Origin: CAVSWT01 sp963731745
Lineage (GTDB): Bacteria > Bacteroidota > Ignavibacteria > Ignavibacteriales > Ignavibacteriaceae
Reading direction: 5' to 3'
DNA: 64,000 bases
Assembly: GCA_963731745.1 (NCBI GenBank)
Contig: CAVSWT010000011.1
Location: 124,001-188,000, forward strand
In this document: piece after piece, positions 48,707-57,767 of the stretch
Position numbering within the stretch: the stretch's first letter is position 1
Layout: each line of letters starts with the position of its first letter
Made by a program: the position numbers and the translations under genes
The notes under the pieces: generated by a model
The model's database searches: none
What the model was told of the DNA's origin: nothing
Seen by the model: the letters and a program-made list of their open reading frames with translations, nothing else

Positions 48707-51700
48707 TATACATCCTCCGTATGAGTGTTTCTTAATTTTGCTAAATAAGTTACGTTAGGACGAACATTCAATTCTTCAAGAACATGATACCCTAATTCAT
48801 GATTACGGTATTTTGTCACTTCTTCTTCTTTGTCAATTATATTTCCGAATTTAATTGCATTTGTTGCACAAGATTCCTGACAAGCTGTTACTACGTTTGA
48901 TCCTTTAACTGATCGATTCTCTCTAACTGCATCTTCACGTTCATCTTCAATACGCTGAATACAGAAAGTACATTTCTCCATTACTCCACGAGATCTAACG
49001 GTTACTTCAGGATTATAAACTAAATCAAACAATTCACTTTGCTGAAATTTATCGTTAAAATGATCGCGGAAATTAAAAAAGTTAAATCTTCTTACTTTAT
49101 AAGGACAGTTGTTTGAACAATATCTGGTTCCTACGCATCTATTATAAACCATTTGATTCAATCCATCAGGGCTGTGTGTGGTTGCCAGAACCGGGCAAAC
49201 ATTTTCACAAGGGGCATGATCACAATGCTGGCACAACATTAATTCTGTATGTACTTTTGGCTCATCAATTGAGCCTGAATAATAACGGTCTACTCTAAGC
49301 CAGTGCATTTCTCTTCCGACAGCAACTTGATCTTTTCCAACAACGGGAATATTGTTTTCAGAAATACATGCTACTATACATTCTCCGCATCCAATACATT
49401 TATTTTGATCGACGACCATTCCCCATTTAACATCTTTGTATTCATAATTTGGATAAAGCGTTGGCTCGTGTTCTTCCTCTTTGCCTTCTATTAAAAATTT
49501 TGGATTTTTTAAATATTCAGCAACTGTTCCTTCGATAACTAATTCTCGTTTTTCAGCAACATCATGTGATAATTTATCATCGAAGTAATAATATTCCTGT
49601 GCAAGAACTAATTTATGGCTTCCGGATATTTTCTTAACAGATACATCGGAATAAAGCCAAGGTGAAAGTTTATAATTTTTTGTCATCAGAGCGATTGCAT
49701 CAAATCCAACATCCGAACCAACCGTGCCGGCTTTTTTCCTTCCATAACCCAGTTCAATTGTAATTGTATCATCTGCAGAACCGGCTTGAATATGGACAGG
49801 TATTTCAAGCTTATTTTTTCCTACGGTAATTTCAATTAAGTCGTTAAGATCTAGTCCGAGTGAATCTGCTGTCTTTTTTGAAATTGCAGCATAATTATCC
49901 CACGTTACTTTTGTAACAGGATGAGGTACTTCCTGAAGCCAGCCATTATTTGCAAATTTACCGTCGCCAACAGCATAACTTTCTTTTAAAATTAACGCAT
50001 ACCCCTTTGGCTCTTGATAATCATTTGATGATAAAGCTGAAGAGTTGATTGTCCCAAGACTAATATTTCCGTCTTCCGCAAGTACAACTCCATCATGTAA
50101 TGAAGCATACCAAAATTCTTTAAATTTTAACTGGGAATTGATAGTCGGATAAATTGCTTTTTCCCAATTATCCATCAAATATTTATGATAAATATCTTCT
50201 TTGTATCCTTCAGATTTACCACTCATCCAATGAAGTAAAGCAGCTTCCTTTTGTCTAGTATTAAAGATGGGTGCAATAACGGGCTGCTGTAATGAATAAA
50301 AATTACTCCGCGTTCTAAAATCACCCCAAGATTCAAATGTATGATGAATAGGTAAAACATAATTACAATAAATTGAAGTTTCGTTTTCCGCTTCAGTAAG
50401 TGAAATTTTATATTCAACATTCTTTAAGGCGGATTTATATCCGAAGTCATTTGCTAAATGATAAATAGGGTTAGAATCAAAATGAATTACAGCGCTAACT
50501 TGTCCCATATTCATTTTATTGACGAGATCTTCCCATTCGGAATTATTTGAAATTGGATTCATTAAAAATGGGATTGAATCAAAATCATATAAATTTTTCG
50601 CACCCAACACATCATTCAGTTTATTGACAGCTAAATGTACATTTTCAGGAAGAACATTTCCTGCGTAAACGATGGAAGAACCAATGTGATGTTTTAAATC
50701 GGCTACTAAATGCTTTAATGTTTTTTCAGAGAGTGAATATTTTTTTGCAAAACTAGTTAAATTGAAATTCGAAACATTATTATCTAATTCATGTAATAAA
50801 GACATAACAAATTCGAATTGAGCATCAGGCCTTAAGCGTAATCTGTAATCCGCATTCATGCCGGTTAAAGACATATTGCCTTCAACAACATACAACCGGT
50901 TAAAGTTTTTTACGTTATCAATATTTCTGCCTTCGGTGAATCTTCTGGAATTTTCTACAGTATTACCTTCACTGCCTAAAAAATCACCTTCAAGCGATAA
51001 AACTATTTTAGCTTTATCAAATTTGATGTTTGGATAAAATTGTGATCCATATGATTTTTGCCATGCAGATCTTCTTACTTCATTAGAGAATAATTCATAA
51101 GAGTAGACTTTAACATTTGGATATTTTTGAGAAAATTCTTCAAGTAATTTTTTTTGAGTTGGGGAAATAATTTTTTTCGTAATTATGGCAATTTCTCGAC
51201 CATTACTTTTGGATAATGCATCTATTATTTCGGTATCTGCATGACCCCATGTAGATTTCAGTAATCCGCTGTTTGTTTTTCTTAATGGGTGCTGTAATCT
51301 TTCCGGATTATATAATTCCAATATTTCTGCCTGACACTGCGCAGTAATTTTACCTTTATTAACCGGATGATCCGGATTACCCACAACTTTTATAGGCCTG
51401 CCTTCCCTGGTTTTAACTAATATTCCTGATCCATCATATGCAGTTGAAGAATAATAGTTAGGTTTGCCGACAGTAATTTCTTCAGGCTTATTTGTATAAG
51501 GAATTATTTCGCCTTCATCACGATAATTTGCACATCCTGTTCCTGCGAGTGCCGCTGAAGCTCCAACCAAAGCTAAAAATTTTCTTCTTGACAAACCTGA
51601 AAGTTTATTAATATTAAATTCATCGGTAGCACCGGGCTTAAATTCATTTCGGCTTAGTTCGGAAATAGAAGGATCCCCATTCAGCTGCTCAAAACTTTTC

Positions 51701-51765
51701 CAATAATTTGGATCAGGCTTTTTTGGATTTTCAGTGGAATTTAAATCGTTTTTTACATCAGCCAT
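48706..51765 (-). CDS. actB: alternative complex III iron-sulfur subunit ActB
   Basis: The 1019-aa protein has a twin-arginine-like leader region (SRRKFLALVGASAALAG, about residues 60-76) followed by GTGC that resembles a lipobox. The next 700 residues are molybdopterin-oxidoreductase-like but diverged, as usual in ActB, which lacks the cofactor. The C-terminal third holds ferredoxin-type Cys clusters: CIGCGECIVAC, CQHCDHAPCENVCP, CVGTRYCSNNCP and CTFCIQRIEDE, for three to four Fe-S centres. They form the electron wire from quinol to ActA. Its ATG overlaps the stop of the upstream 70-aa gene by 8 nt. Confidence 0.94.
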   Translation of the reverse strand: MADVKNDLNSTENPKKPDPNYWKSFEQLNGDPSISELSRNEFKPGATDEFNINKLSGLSRRKFLALVGASAALAGTGCANYRDEGEIIPYTNKPEEITVGKPNYYSSTAYDGSGILVKTREGRPIKVVGNPDHPVNKGKITAQCQAEILELYNPERLQHPLRKTNSGLLKSTWGHADTEIIDALSKSNGREIAIITKKIISPTQKKLLEEFSQKYPNVKVYSYELFSNEVRRSAWQKSYGSQFYPNIKFDKAKIVLSLEGDFLGSEGNTVENSRRFTEGRNIDNVKNFNRLYVVEGNMSLTGMNADYRLRLRPDAQFEFVMSLLHELDNNVSNFNLTSFAKKYSLSEKTLKHLVADLKHHIGSSIVYAGNVLPENVHLAVNKLNDVLGAKNLYDFDSIPFLMNPISNNSEWEDLVNKMNMGQVSAVIHFDSNPIYHLANDFGYKSALKNVEYKISLTEAENETSIYCNYVLPIHHTFESWGDFRTRSNFYSLQQPVIAPIFNTRQKEAALLHWMSGKSEGYKEDIYHKYLMDNWEKAIYPTINSQLKFKEFWYASLHDGVVLAEDGNISLGTINSSALSSNDYQEPKGYALILKESYAVGDGKFANNGWLQEVPHPVTKVTWDNYAAISKKTADSLGLDLNDLIEITVGKNKLEIPVHIQAGSADDTITIELGYGRKKAGTVGSDVGFDAIALMTKNYKLSPWLYSDVSVKKISGSHKLVLAQEYYYFDDKLSHDVAEKRELVIEGTVAEYLKNPKFLIEGKEEEHEPTLYPNYEYKDVKWGMVVDQNKCIGCGECIVACISENNIPVVGKDQVAVGREMHWLRVDRYYSGSIDEPKVHTELMLCQHCDHAPCENVCPVLATTHSPDGLNQMVYNRCVGTRYCSNNCPYKVRRFNFFNFRDHFNDKFQQSELFDLVYNPEVTVRSRGVMEKCTFCIQRIEDEREDAVRENRSVKGSNVVTACQESCATNAIKFGNIIDKEEEVTKYRNHELGYHVLEELNVRPNVTYLAKLRNTHTEDV

Positions 51766-51970
51766 TATTTGTACCTGTTTTATTTCTACGAACTGCGAGA
51801 GGATTTATTTTCACTTTTATCTTTTTTGAGTCAGCAGAATTTTTATTTTTGCCGGCAAATAATTTATATGGGAAGGAATTCATCAGCATAAAAATGAACA
51901 TACCTTTTGCTGAGGTTTCAAAAAATTTTTTTCTTTCCATTTTTTTTTCAATTTTTATTTTTTGCAGCAT
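51758..51970 (-). CDS. 70-aa membrane-anchored protein coupled to actB
   Basis: AGGAAG precedes the ATG by 5 nt, 11 nt after the actA stop, and the stop overlaps the actB start by 8 nt (ATGGCTGA), so it is a real gene. The product has a basic start, a Tat-leader-like run ERKKFFETSAKGMFIFM with Lys in place of the Arg pair, a hydrophobic segment to about residue 40, and a basic tail ending in PLAVRRNKTGTNNG. It is absent from the canonical six-gene Act operon. It may be a small accessory or assembly factor of complex III. Confidence 0.7.
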   Translation of the reverse strand: MLQKIKIEKKMERKKFFETSAKGMFIFMLMNSFPYKLFAGKNKNSADSKKIKVKINPLAVRRNKTGTNNG

Positions 51971-51981
51971 TCTACTTCCTT

Positions 51982-52551
51982 TTACCTATGACAAGCCCAG
52001 CAATTATCCGGGCCTTTTTTAATATTCTTAAGATTTGGGAACTTAGTATGAATGTTTCTATGACAATCTAGACAAGCGCTCATGGTAAAAGAATTCATTT
52101 GTCCGACAACATCCATTTGAGTTATTTCGCCATGGCATGCAGTACAATCTATTCCGCTGTTAACATGTACGCTATGATTAAAATATACAAAATCCGGGAC
52201 CCGATGAATTCTTTTCCAGGGTAATGCTACACCTTCATTGTAATATTTAGTCAATTTAACTATTTCAGGTCTGGTTTTTCTCGCAACAGAATGGCAGTTC
52301 ATGCAAGTTGCAACAGCCGGAACCATTGCATGCCTTCCCTTTTCAACAGCAACATGACAATATTTACAATCAATTTTCATCTGGCCGGCATGAAGTTTAT
52401 GCGAAAAATTAATTGGTTGTGTAGGAGTATAACCGACCCCATCTCTTTCAGCTTTGGAGACAAAGTAAGTTATAGTGAATGAAGCTACAGCCACGAATAG
52501 TATTATTGGCACTCGAGTTCTAAGTATATAATCCAATAAAGACTTTTTCAT
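51982..52551 (-). CDS. actA: alternative complex III pentaheme cytochrome ActA
   Basis: The 189-aa protein has one N-terminal helix (about 13-31) and five CxxCH heme sites at residues 62-66, 83-87, 136-140, 160-164 and 184-188, with His residues spaced for bis-His ligation. Five hemes and the position as first gene of the act operon match ActA. It passes electrons on towards ActE and outward carriers. AAGGAC lies upstream of the ATG. Confidence 0.95.
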   Translation of the reverse strand: MKKSLLDYILRTRVPIILFVAVASFTITYFVSKAERDGVGYTPTQPINFSHKLHAGQMKIDCKYCHVAVEKGRHAMVPAVATCMNCHSVARKTRPEIVKLTKYYNEGVALPWKRIHRVPDFVYFNHSVHVNSGIDCTACHGEITQMDVVGQMNSFTMSACLDCHRNIHTKFPNLKNIKKGPDNCWACHR

Positions 52552-52587
52552 TCTCGTCCTTTATTACACTCTAAATTTTGGAATACG

Positions 52588-52595
52588 TAAAGATA
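52588..52595 (-). promoter_or_regulatory. TATCTTTA, candidate -7 box of the act-cox operon
   Basis: The minus strand reads TATCTTTA about 37 nt before the actA start, seven of eight matches to TAnnTTTG. The position suits a short leader that contains the AAGGAC ribosome binding site. No good -33 element was seen. Confidence 0.35.
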
Positions 52596-52810
52596 CCCAA
52601 AACAAATTAAAAGGCATCGTATGGTTACAATGTTTTTTATAATTATAAAATGATTTGTATTGAGTAATGATGCGTTGTCTATATCAATGTATAAATACGC
52701 AATGGTTATTTGTCTAAATATTAACTTTAAAACTTAAGTTTCAAAATTATAAAATTATACAAATAAAACAAAAATGATAAGAATTAATTTTTGTTAACCT
52801 TTTTTAAGTG

Positions 52811-52861
52811 TATAAAAAAATTCAGCACTATAATTTTATTTTGAATTATAAATAGCTGAAT
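52811..52861 (-). terminator. terminator of the peptidase-lgt operon
   Basis: ATTCAGC (52820-52826) pairs with GCTGAAT (52855-52861) and inside it ATAATT pairs with AATTAT. On the minus strand the hairpin is followed directly by TTTTTTAT. It begins at the stop of the lgt-like gene and is a clear rho-independent terminator. Confidence 0.78.
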
Positions 52862-52863
52862 CT

Positions 52864-53739
52864 TTATAGTTTATCTGATTTAAGTTGTTTAGCTGCCTGC
52901 CATTGTTCAATGCTCATAAACTTATAACTAAATTTTAATAATAATATTGCAAGAGAAGCTAGTAGAAGAAAGAGACACATCATTTGCCCTGATGTTAAGA
53001 TGCCAAATATATTTTCAGGATAGTCTCCCCTAAAAAATTCTAAACAAAATCTTGTTACACCATACAGAAACCAGAATAAAAAAAACAAAAACCCTGGATG
53101 AAATCTATAATTTTTAAAGATATAAGAAGATAATAAAAACAAAGCTAAACCATTTAATGAAAGGTAAAGTTGAACCGGATGTACAGGCAAAGAATTGCTC
53201 GCCATAAAATTTATTAATCCATTATTGACTTGATCAACAAAAGGATACGAACCGGGAGGAAAACGAACACCCCAAGCTGCTTGAGTAATTGTCCCAAAAT
53301 CATCTCCGTTAAAAAAACATCCGATACGTCCAACCACAATACCCAAACCCAATATACTTGCGGCTGCATCTAGATGTCTAAATACATCTTGATTTTTTAT
53401 TTTCAAATAGCTGACAAATCCTAACATGCCAAAAATATATCCGCCAAATGAAATTGTTGAACCATTCAGTTCGAATAAGATTGAAGGTTGTTGAAAAACT
53501 AAATCAAGATTTAATAATAAATACCATAACCTTACTCCAATTATTCCTGCAAAACTACCTAAAAGTGCAGCTCCCCACGAATAATATTCTGACAAGCCTT
53601 TAGAGTTAGATCTTCTTACATAAACTATTATGCAGATGAAAACAGCACCGCTATATATTAAAGCTAAATCTGGAACAAGCCAGTTAAAGACTTGCGTATT
53701 GAACAGCTCATTTAAAAATTTAACTATAACAGGTCTCAT
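52864..53739 (-). CDS. Lgt-family diacylglyceryl transferase homolog (divergent)
   Basis: The 291-aa membrane protein has about seven helices and the Lgt family layout: GRIGCFFNGDDFG at 137-149, HPVQLY at 187-192 and RFCLEFFR at 230-237. It departs from true Lgt at known active-site positions: the SFHGG motif is SFGG (97-100), lacking His, and the GRxGNFxNGE motif has Cys for the first Asn and Asp for Glu. The Arg of that motif and the terminal RF-EFFR are kept. Its ATG overlaps the stop of the upstream M36 peptidase by 4 nt. It is probably a paralog with a dedicated target; ordinary lipoprotein lipidation is the alternative. Confidence 0.78.
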   Translation of the reverse strand: MRPVIVKFLNELFNTQVFNWLVPDLALIYSGAVFICIIVYVRRSNSKGLSEYYSWGAALLGSFAGIIGVRLWYLLLNLDLVFQQPSILFELNGSTISFGGYIFGMLGFVSYLKIKNQDVFRHLDAAASILGLGIVVGRIGCFFNGDDFGTITQAAWGVRFPPGSYPFVDQVNNGLINFMASNSLPVHPVQLYLSLNGLALFLLSSYIFKNYRFHPGFLFFLFWFLYGVTRFCLEFFRGDYPENIFGILTSGQMMCLFLLLASLAILLLKFSYKFMSIEQWQAAKQLKSDKL

Positions 53740-56180
53740 TTATTTCTATTTCTTATTCGATACCTCATATAAAATCCATAAAGAAATGGGATGCTGAATA
53801 CAACTAATATACCTGCACTGGCAAAATTATTATTTCCATTATCTAAACTTGATGTTGAACCGGTTGAACAACTGCACTCACCAGTACTGTTAATAACAGC
53901 AAAAGGAACGCTCAAGTTTGTAATCGTACCATCGCCTGTGTTATTAGAAGCAAATAAATTCCCTCCGCTTGCATCAGAAGTGCTTACCCGATAATATAAC
54001 TTTGAACCGGTTTTAAGTGTGTTCCACATAGAGCTTGTTGGTTGCCAGGTAGCTTTTCCGCCATCAGAAGCCGTGACTCCGGTTAACCAGCCGCTGGAAA
54101 ATAAGTTTGAACTAAAGGCAGCGTCGCTTGCAACTTCCACTTTAAATTTTGTGTTGAAAGGTAAAGTTCCAGTTGTAACTGCATTTCCTGAAGAATTAAA
54201 TGTATAATCTCTTCCGGTCCAAATTGTAAAGGTCGGTGGAGTGGTTGAGGAATTATTTAAATAGTCATCATTAATATCGATGATTGCAACTTTATCATTC
54301 AAAAAAAGGCCCGCTCTTGCAAAGCCAGTCAAGACTTTTTCTGTCAGCCAGCTTGTTCCGAGAAATGAAACCATTTGTCTTTCTAAATCAACATAAGAAT
54401 CATGAACTCTCTTATCGGTTAAACCATTAACAATGCCCGTACCTGCCGTAGTCATAGCATCCATTAGTCCCACATTAGTAAGTAAAATACCTAAAGCACC
54501 GGAAGCATCTAATTCTAATCGGGTATTCCACATTGCCCAACAAATCATCTGCCCATCCGCATGAGCTTCTTTATTACCACCAAGTAAATATCTGTGTTCA
54601 GGGAAAACATCATTCGCTTCACATTGCCTTGGAATGAATCCAGTTTGAACCGGCGTAGGACAATTATGCGCCCACCATTTACCAAAGGTATCTGTATTAT
54701 GAATTGTGCATGACCAAAAATCCGCTAATCCCTCATTTATGGAACCTGTCATACTGCCGCCGCCTACTCCATATTGTAATCCATTTATATTGTGCCCATA
54801 TTCATGAGCTAAAACGGTTGCATCAATTGCGGCATTAAAGATATCGCTGCATGAAGTACTAGAACTTGTAGTTGCATTGCAGATATAAAATCTTCCGTCA
54901 GAATATGCATTTTGAGCTCCGCCAAGATTTACTTTTGCTGTAAATGCCGGCAAAGGCTGACTTCCAAAAAGTTTTGCTAAATATCGTACACGGTAAATCC
55001 ATCCAAATGCATTTATTTCCTGAAATCTTGAATTGTAGCCTGATGATGAAGTCCTTTCCACGGCAGTTCCATTTAATGGTGAAACATTAAAATTTGCACT
55101 GCCAGAAGAACCTGCAGAAATTGTTAGATCCGAAGAAGTAACGCCATCTGCACCATTATTAGTAACTGTTAATTGACCGCTAAGTTTCAGTTTGTATTTT
55201 CCTCCTGATGGCGGATCAACTTCGAAAGCCATTTCTAACGTCCCAGCATTTGGATCGGGATTGAAAACCAATCCTTTTGCGGAATCAGAAAAAAACTGTG
55301 GAAGAAGTTGTAAGACCTTTCCATTCTCTGCATCAACCCACATCATGTAAGCTCCATCTTCGGCATTTATTTCGAATTTCCATGCATATTTAAATCCTTC
55401 TTCATAAGGCAAAATTACTAGTTCAGGTTTTGATTTATCTTGATTGACGTTTGCTTTGGAATATTTTTGAACATACTTGATTCCAGCTTTTACCGCATCA
55501 TCAGGTCCTAATCGCTGCTTGTTAGTTAAATTAATTTTTGAAAAAATATTACCATTTATTGAATTGAATTGATCTTCCCTGTCAGTGTAAAGCAATTGAC
55601 TATTTTCAATTTTAACGTCCTTATATAAAATTTTAAATGGAAAAACTGTGGATTTACTTTGAGCTAATCTCTTCATTTCATTATAAGTATTTCTAGTCTC
55701 ATCAATTGTTTCATTACTTAGCTGCCCAAGTTTACGAGTAAGTTTATCTTGAAAATCTTTATCGTACTTCCTCTGAAAATCTTCTAAACCTTTTTCATCC
55801 TGAATACCATTATTAACTATTTCCTTACTTGCAGGCTGTATGGAATTCAAATCAACATTTAAACCAATTGATTTGAAAAGATTTGCGATTTGAGATTTTG
55901 CAGCTTCAAAACTTTGAACATTCATTTTCTCTCTAAGACTGAATTGAAAAGGTTCTCCATCATAAGTTGGAAGATTTCCAGTTGCAATTCTTTCAAGACC
56001 TTGTTTGTTTAATTCAATAGCTTGCCGCTTTAATTCCGGCAAATAGATTGGAGGAACTTTATAAGTTTGCGGTTGTTCAGGCTGCGCTTGAAAAGAAATT
56101 GGGAAAGCGAAACTTATAGAAATGATAACCCGGAGAAGATTTTTGTTGATGTAACGAAAATCAAATACACGATTTTTCAT
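53736..56180 (-). CDS. M36 (fungalysin-like) metallopeptidase with C-terminal Cys/TM/Arg tail
   Basis: The 814-aa protein has a signal peptide (to near FQAQ), an FTP/propeptide-like region (about 40-300) and a zinc peptidase domain with HEYGH at 459-463 and Glu483 in INEGLADFW, as in M36. A beta domain follows (about 645-765). Residues 767-814 form a tripartite tail: GECSCSTG with Cys769 and Cys771, a Ser/Asn-rich spacer, a hydrophobic helix (FASAGILVVFSIPFLYGFY) and a basic end RYRIRNRNK. That resembles protein-sorting tails such as MYXO-CTERM, and no T9SS domain is present. AAGGAG precedes the ATG. Confidence 0.85.
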   Translation of the reverse strand: MKNRVFDFRYINKNLLRVIISISFAFPISFQAQPEQPQTYKVPPIYLPELKRQAIELNKQGLERIATGNLPTYDGEPFQFSLREKMNVQSFEAAKSQIANLFKSIGLNVDLNSIQPASKEIVNNGIQDEKGLEDFQRKYDKDFQDKLTRKLGQLSNETIDETRNTYNEMKRLAQSKSTVFPFKILYKDVKIENSQLLYTDREDQFNSINGNIFSKINLTNKQRLGPDDAVKAGIKYVQKYSKANVNQDKSKPELVILPYEEGFKYAWKFEINAEDGAYMMWVDAENGKVLQLLPQFFSDSAKGLVFNPDPNAGTLEMAFEVDPPSGGKYKLKLSGQLTVTNNGADGVTSSDLTISAGSSGSANFNVSPLNGTAVERTSSSGYNSRFQEINAFGWIYRVRYLAKLFGSQPLPAFTAKVNLGGAQNAYSDGRFYICNATTSSSTSCSDIFNAAIDATVLAHEYGHNINGLQYGVGGGSMTGSINEGLADFWSCTIHNTDTFGKWWAHNCPTPVQTGFIPRQCEANDVFPEHRYLLGGNKEAHADGQMICWAMWNTRLELDASGALGILLTNVGLMDAMTTAGTGIVNGLTDKRVHDSYVDLERQMVSFLGTSWLTEKVLTGFARAGLFLNDKVAIIDINDDYLNNSSTTPPTFTIWTGRDYTFNSSGNAVTTGTLPFNTKFKVEVASDAAFSSNLFSSGWLTGVTASDGGKATWQPTSSMWNTLKTGSKLYYRVSTSDASGGNLFASNNTGDGTITNLSVPFAVINSTGECSCSTGSTSSLDNGNNNFASAGILVVFSIPFLYGFYMRYRIRNRNK

Positions 56181-56442
56181 AAAGCTTTCTCCTTATTTAT
56201 AACTTAAAAAAGATGATTATTTCAAATTAATTTTCATCCAACTTCTTACTTTTTTGATCATACTTAAGACGCAAAAAATTAATACGAAGAAAGACTGAAC
56301 AAAAAATCACTTGAACAGCGTTTTATAAACTAGATTGAATATTTAAGCGATAGCGATGATTAATTGGAGTAGAGTATATACTATGCAATAATATTAAGAA
56401 AATAAAAGTTACAAATAAAATATTTTTTTTGATATGATAAAG

Positions 56443-56464
56443 AAGTATGATTTAAATCATACTT
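56443..56464. repeat. perfect 22-nt palindrome at the glcF stop
   Basis: AAGTATGATT and its complement form an uninterrupted 22-base palindrome across the glcF stop codon (56457-56459). It could be a hairpin ending the glcD-glcF transcript, although no T-run follows at once, or a binding site for a dimeric protein. Confidence 0.5.
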
Positions 56465-57767
56465 TGTCTAAGCGAATGGATTTTTTCAAAATTGTAACTG
56501 GATGCAAAACCTCTACGTCAACATTAAATTTTTCGGCACCATATTTTAATTGAGATATACAACCCGGATTTCCGGTCAAAACAATTTTAGCATTTGTGTC
56601 TTTAATGTTTTTCATTTTACGTTCCAATATTTGCATTGAATCTTCGTATCGAACAATATTATAAATTCCCGCACTTCCGCAGCACCACGTAGATTCTTCC
56701 AAAGTTTTTTGAATTAAGCCGGGAATCATATTTAGCATTTGTCTTGGTTCATTTACTATTTTTTGGGAATGAGCTAGATGGCAAGCGTCATGATAAGTTA
56801 CTTCATCATTAACAATATTATTAAGGATACCAGGTTTTATTTCAGAAATAAATTCGGAGATATCTTTTATTTTATCAGAAAATTCTTTTGCCTGCTTCGA
56901 ATATTCAGGATCATCTTTTAACAAATGTCCATACTCTTTCATAAAAGCACCGCAGCCTGCCGAATTCAGAATCAGATATTTATAATCGTATTTTTTAAAA
57001 ACATCAATATTTTTTTTAGCCAAAATTTTTGCAATTTCAAAATCGCCGTTGTGACCAGCTAATGAACCGCAGCAAACCTGGTCCTTCGGAGAAATTACTT
57101 CGCACCCGCAGGCACTTAAAACATCAACTGTATCTTTATTAATATCCGCAAACATTACATTCATTAAGCAGCCGGTTAAGAATGCAGTTTTGTATTTTTG
57201 TTCTCCAATTGCCGGTGTAATTTCTTTAATGAATGAATCGCTGAATTTTTTTGAAACTCTTGGGGACAGTTTATCTATCTCATTTAATTTTGGAGAAATT
57301 AATTTTAACAATCCTGTTGAATGAATTAATTTTTGAATTCCAAAATTTTGATAAATATATAGCAGCCTGGAAATAAATTTAAGTAGAAGATTATTAGGCA
57401 GGATATACTTTAGCGAAACCTTTTTGATAAAATTTCCAATGGGTGAGCCAAATCCCGCATTGGCAACTTCCACTCTTGCGGCTTCAACCATAGAACCATA
57501 TTTTACTCCTGCCGGACATGCAGTTTCACAAGCCTGGCAATCCAAACAGAAATTCATTTCTTCAGCAAAAGTTGGAGTGATTGCCATCTCCCCTCTTGCT
57601 ACTGATTTAATTAATTTAATTCTACCGCGTGGCGAAGATCTTTCAAGTTTGGTTAATTCATAGGTGGGGCAAGTTGCGAGGCACATTCCGCAATGAATGC
57701 ATTGTTCCAAAACATCGTCATTGGGTAAAACACCTAGCAGCTTTGAATTTTCTTTCACAGCATTCAT
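56457..57767 (-). CDS. glcF: glycolate oxidase iron-sulfur subunit
   Basis: The 436-aa protein has two N-terminal 4Fe-4S motifs, CIHCGMCLATCPTY and CLDCQACETACP, and two CCG domains (CCGSLAGHNGD, CCGSAGIYNI) as in heterodisulfide reductase-like subunits. It accepts electrons from the flavin subunit encoded just upstream and passes them to the respiratory chain. The ATG overlaps the glcD stop by 4 nt. A glcE gene is not present. The pair could also use D-lactate. Confidence 0.9.
   Translation of the reverse strand: MNAVKENSKLLGVLPNDDVLEQCIHCGMCLATCPTYELTKLERSSPRGRIKLIKSVARGEMAITPTFAEEMNFCLDCQACETACPAGVKYGSMVEAARVEVANAGFGSPIGNFIKKVSLKYILPNNLLLKFISRLLYIYQNFGIQKLIHSTGLLKLISPKLNEIDKLSPRVSKKFSDSFIKEITPAIGEQKYKTAFLTGCLMNVMFADINKDTVDVLSACGCEVISPKDQVCCGSLAGHNGDFEIAKILAKKNIDVFKKYDYKYLILNSAGCGAFMKEYGHLLKDDPEYSKQAKEFSDKIKDISEFISEIKPGILNNIVNDEVTYHDACHLAHSQKIVNEPRQMLNMIPGLIQKTLEESTWCCGSAGIYNIVRYEDSMQILERKMKNIKDTNAKIVLTGNPGCISQLKYGAEKFNVDVEVLHPVTILKKSIRLDKV

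Larger units (their letters stand above)
52552..52863. other. 312-bp intergenic region, act operon promoter side
   Basis: The region separates the lgt-like gene's end from the act operon's start. It holds the terminator of the former (near 52811-52861) and, near 52588, a TATCTTTA box for the latter. The middle (about 52620-52810) is AT-rich and shows no open frame or repeat I can support. Confidence 0.6.
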
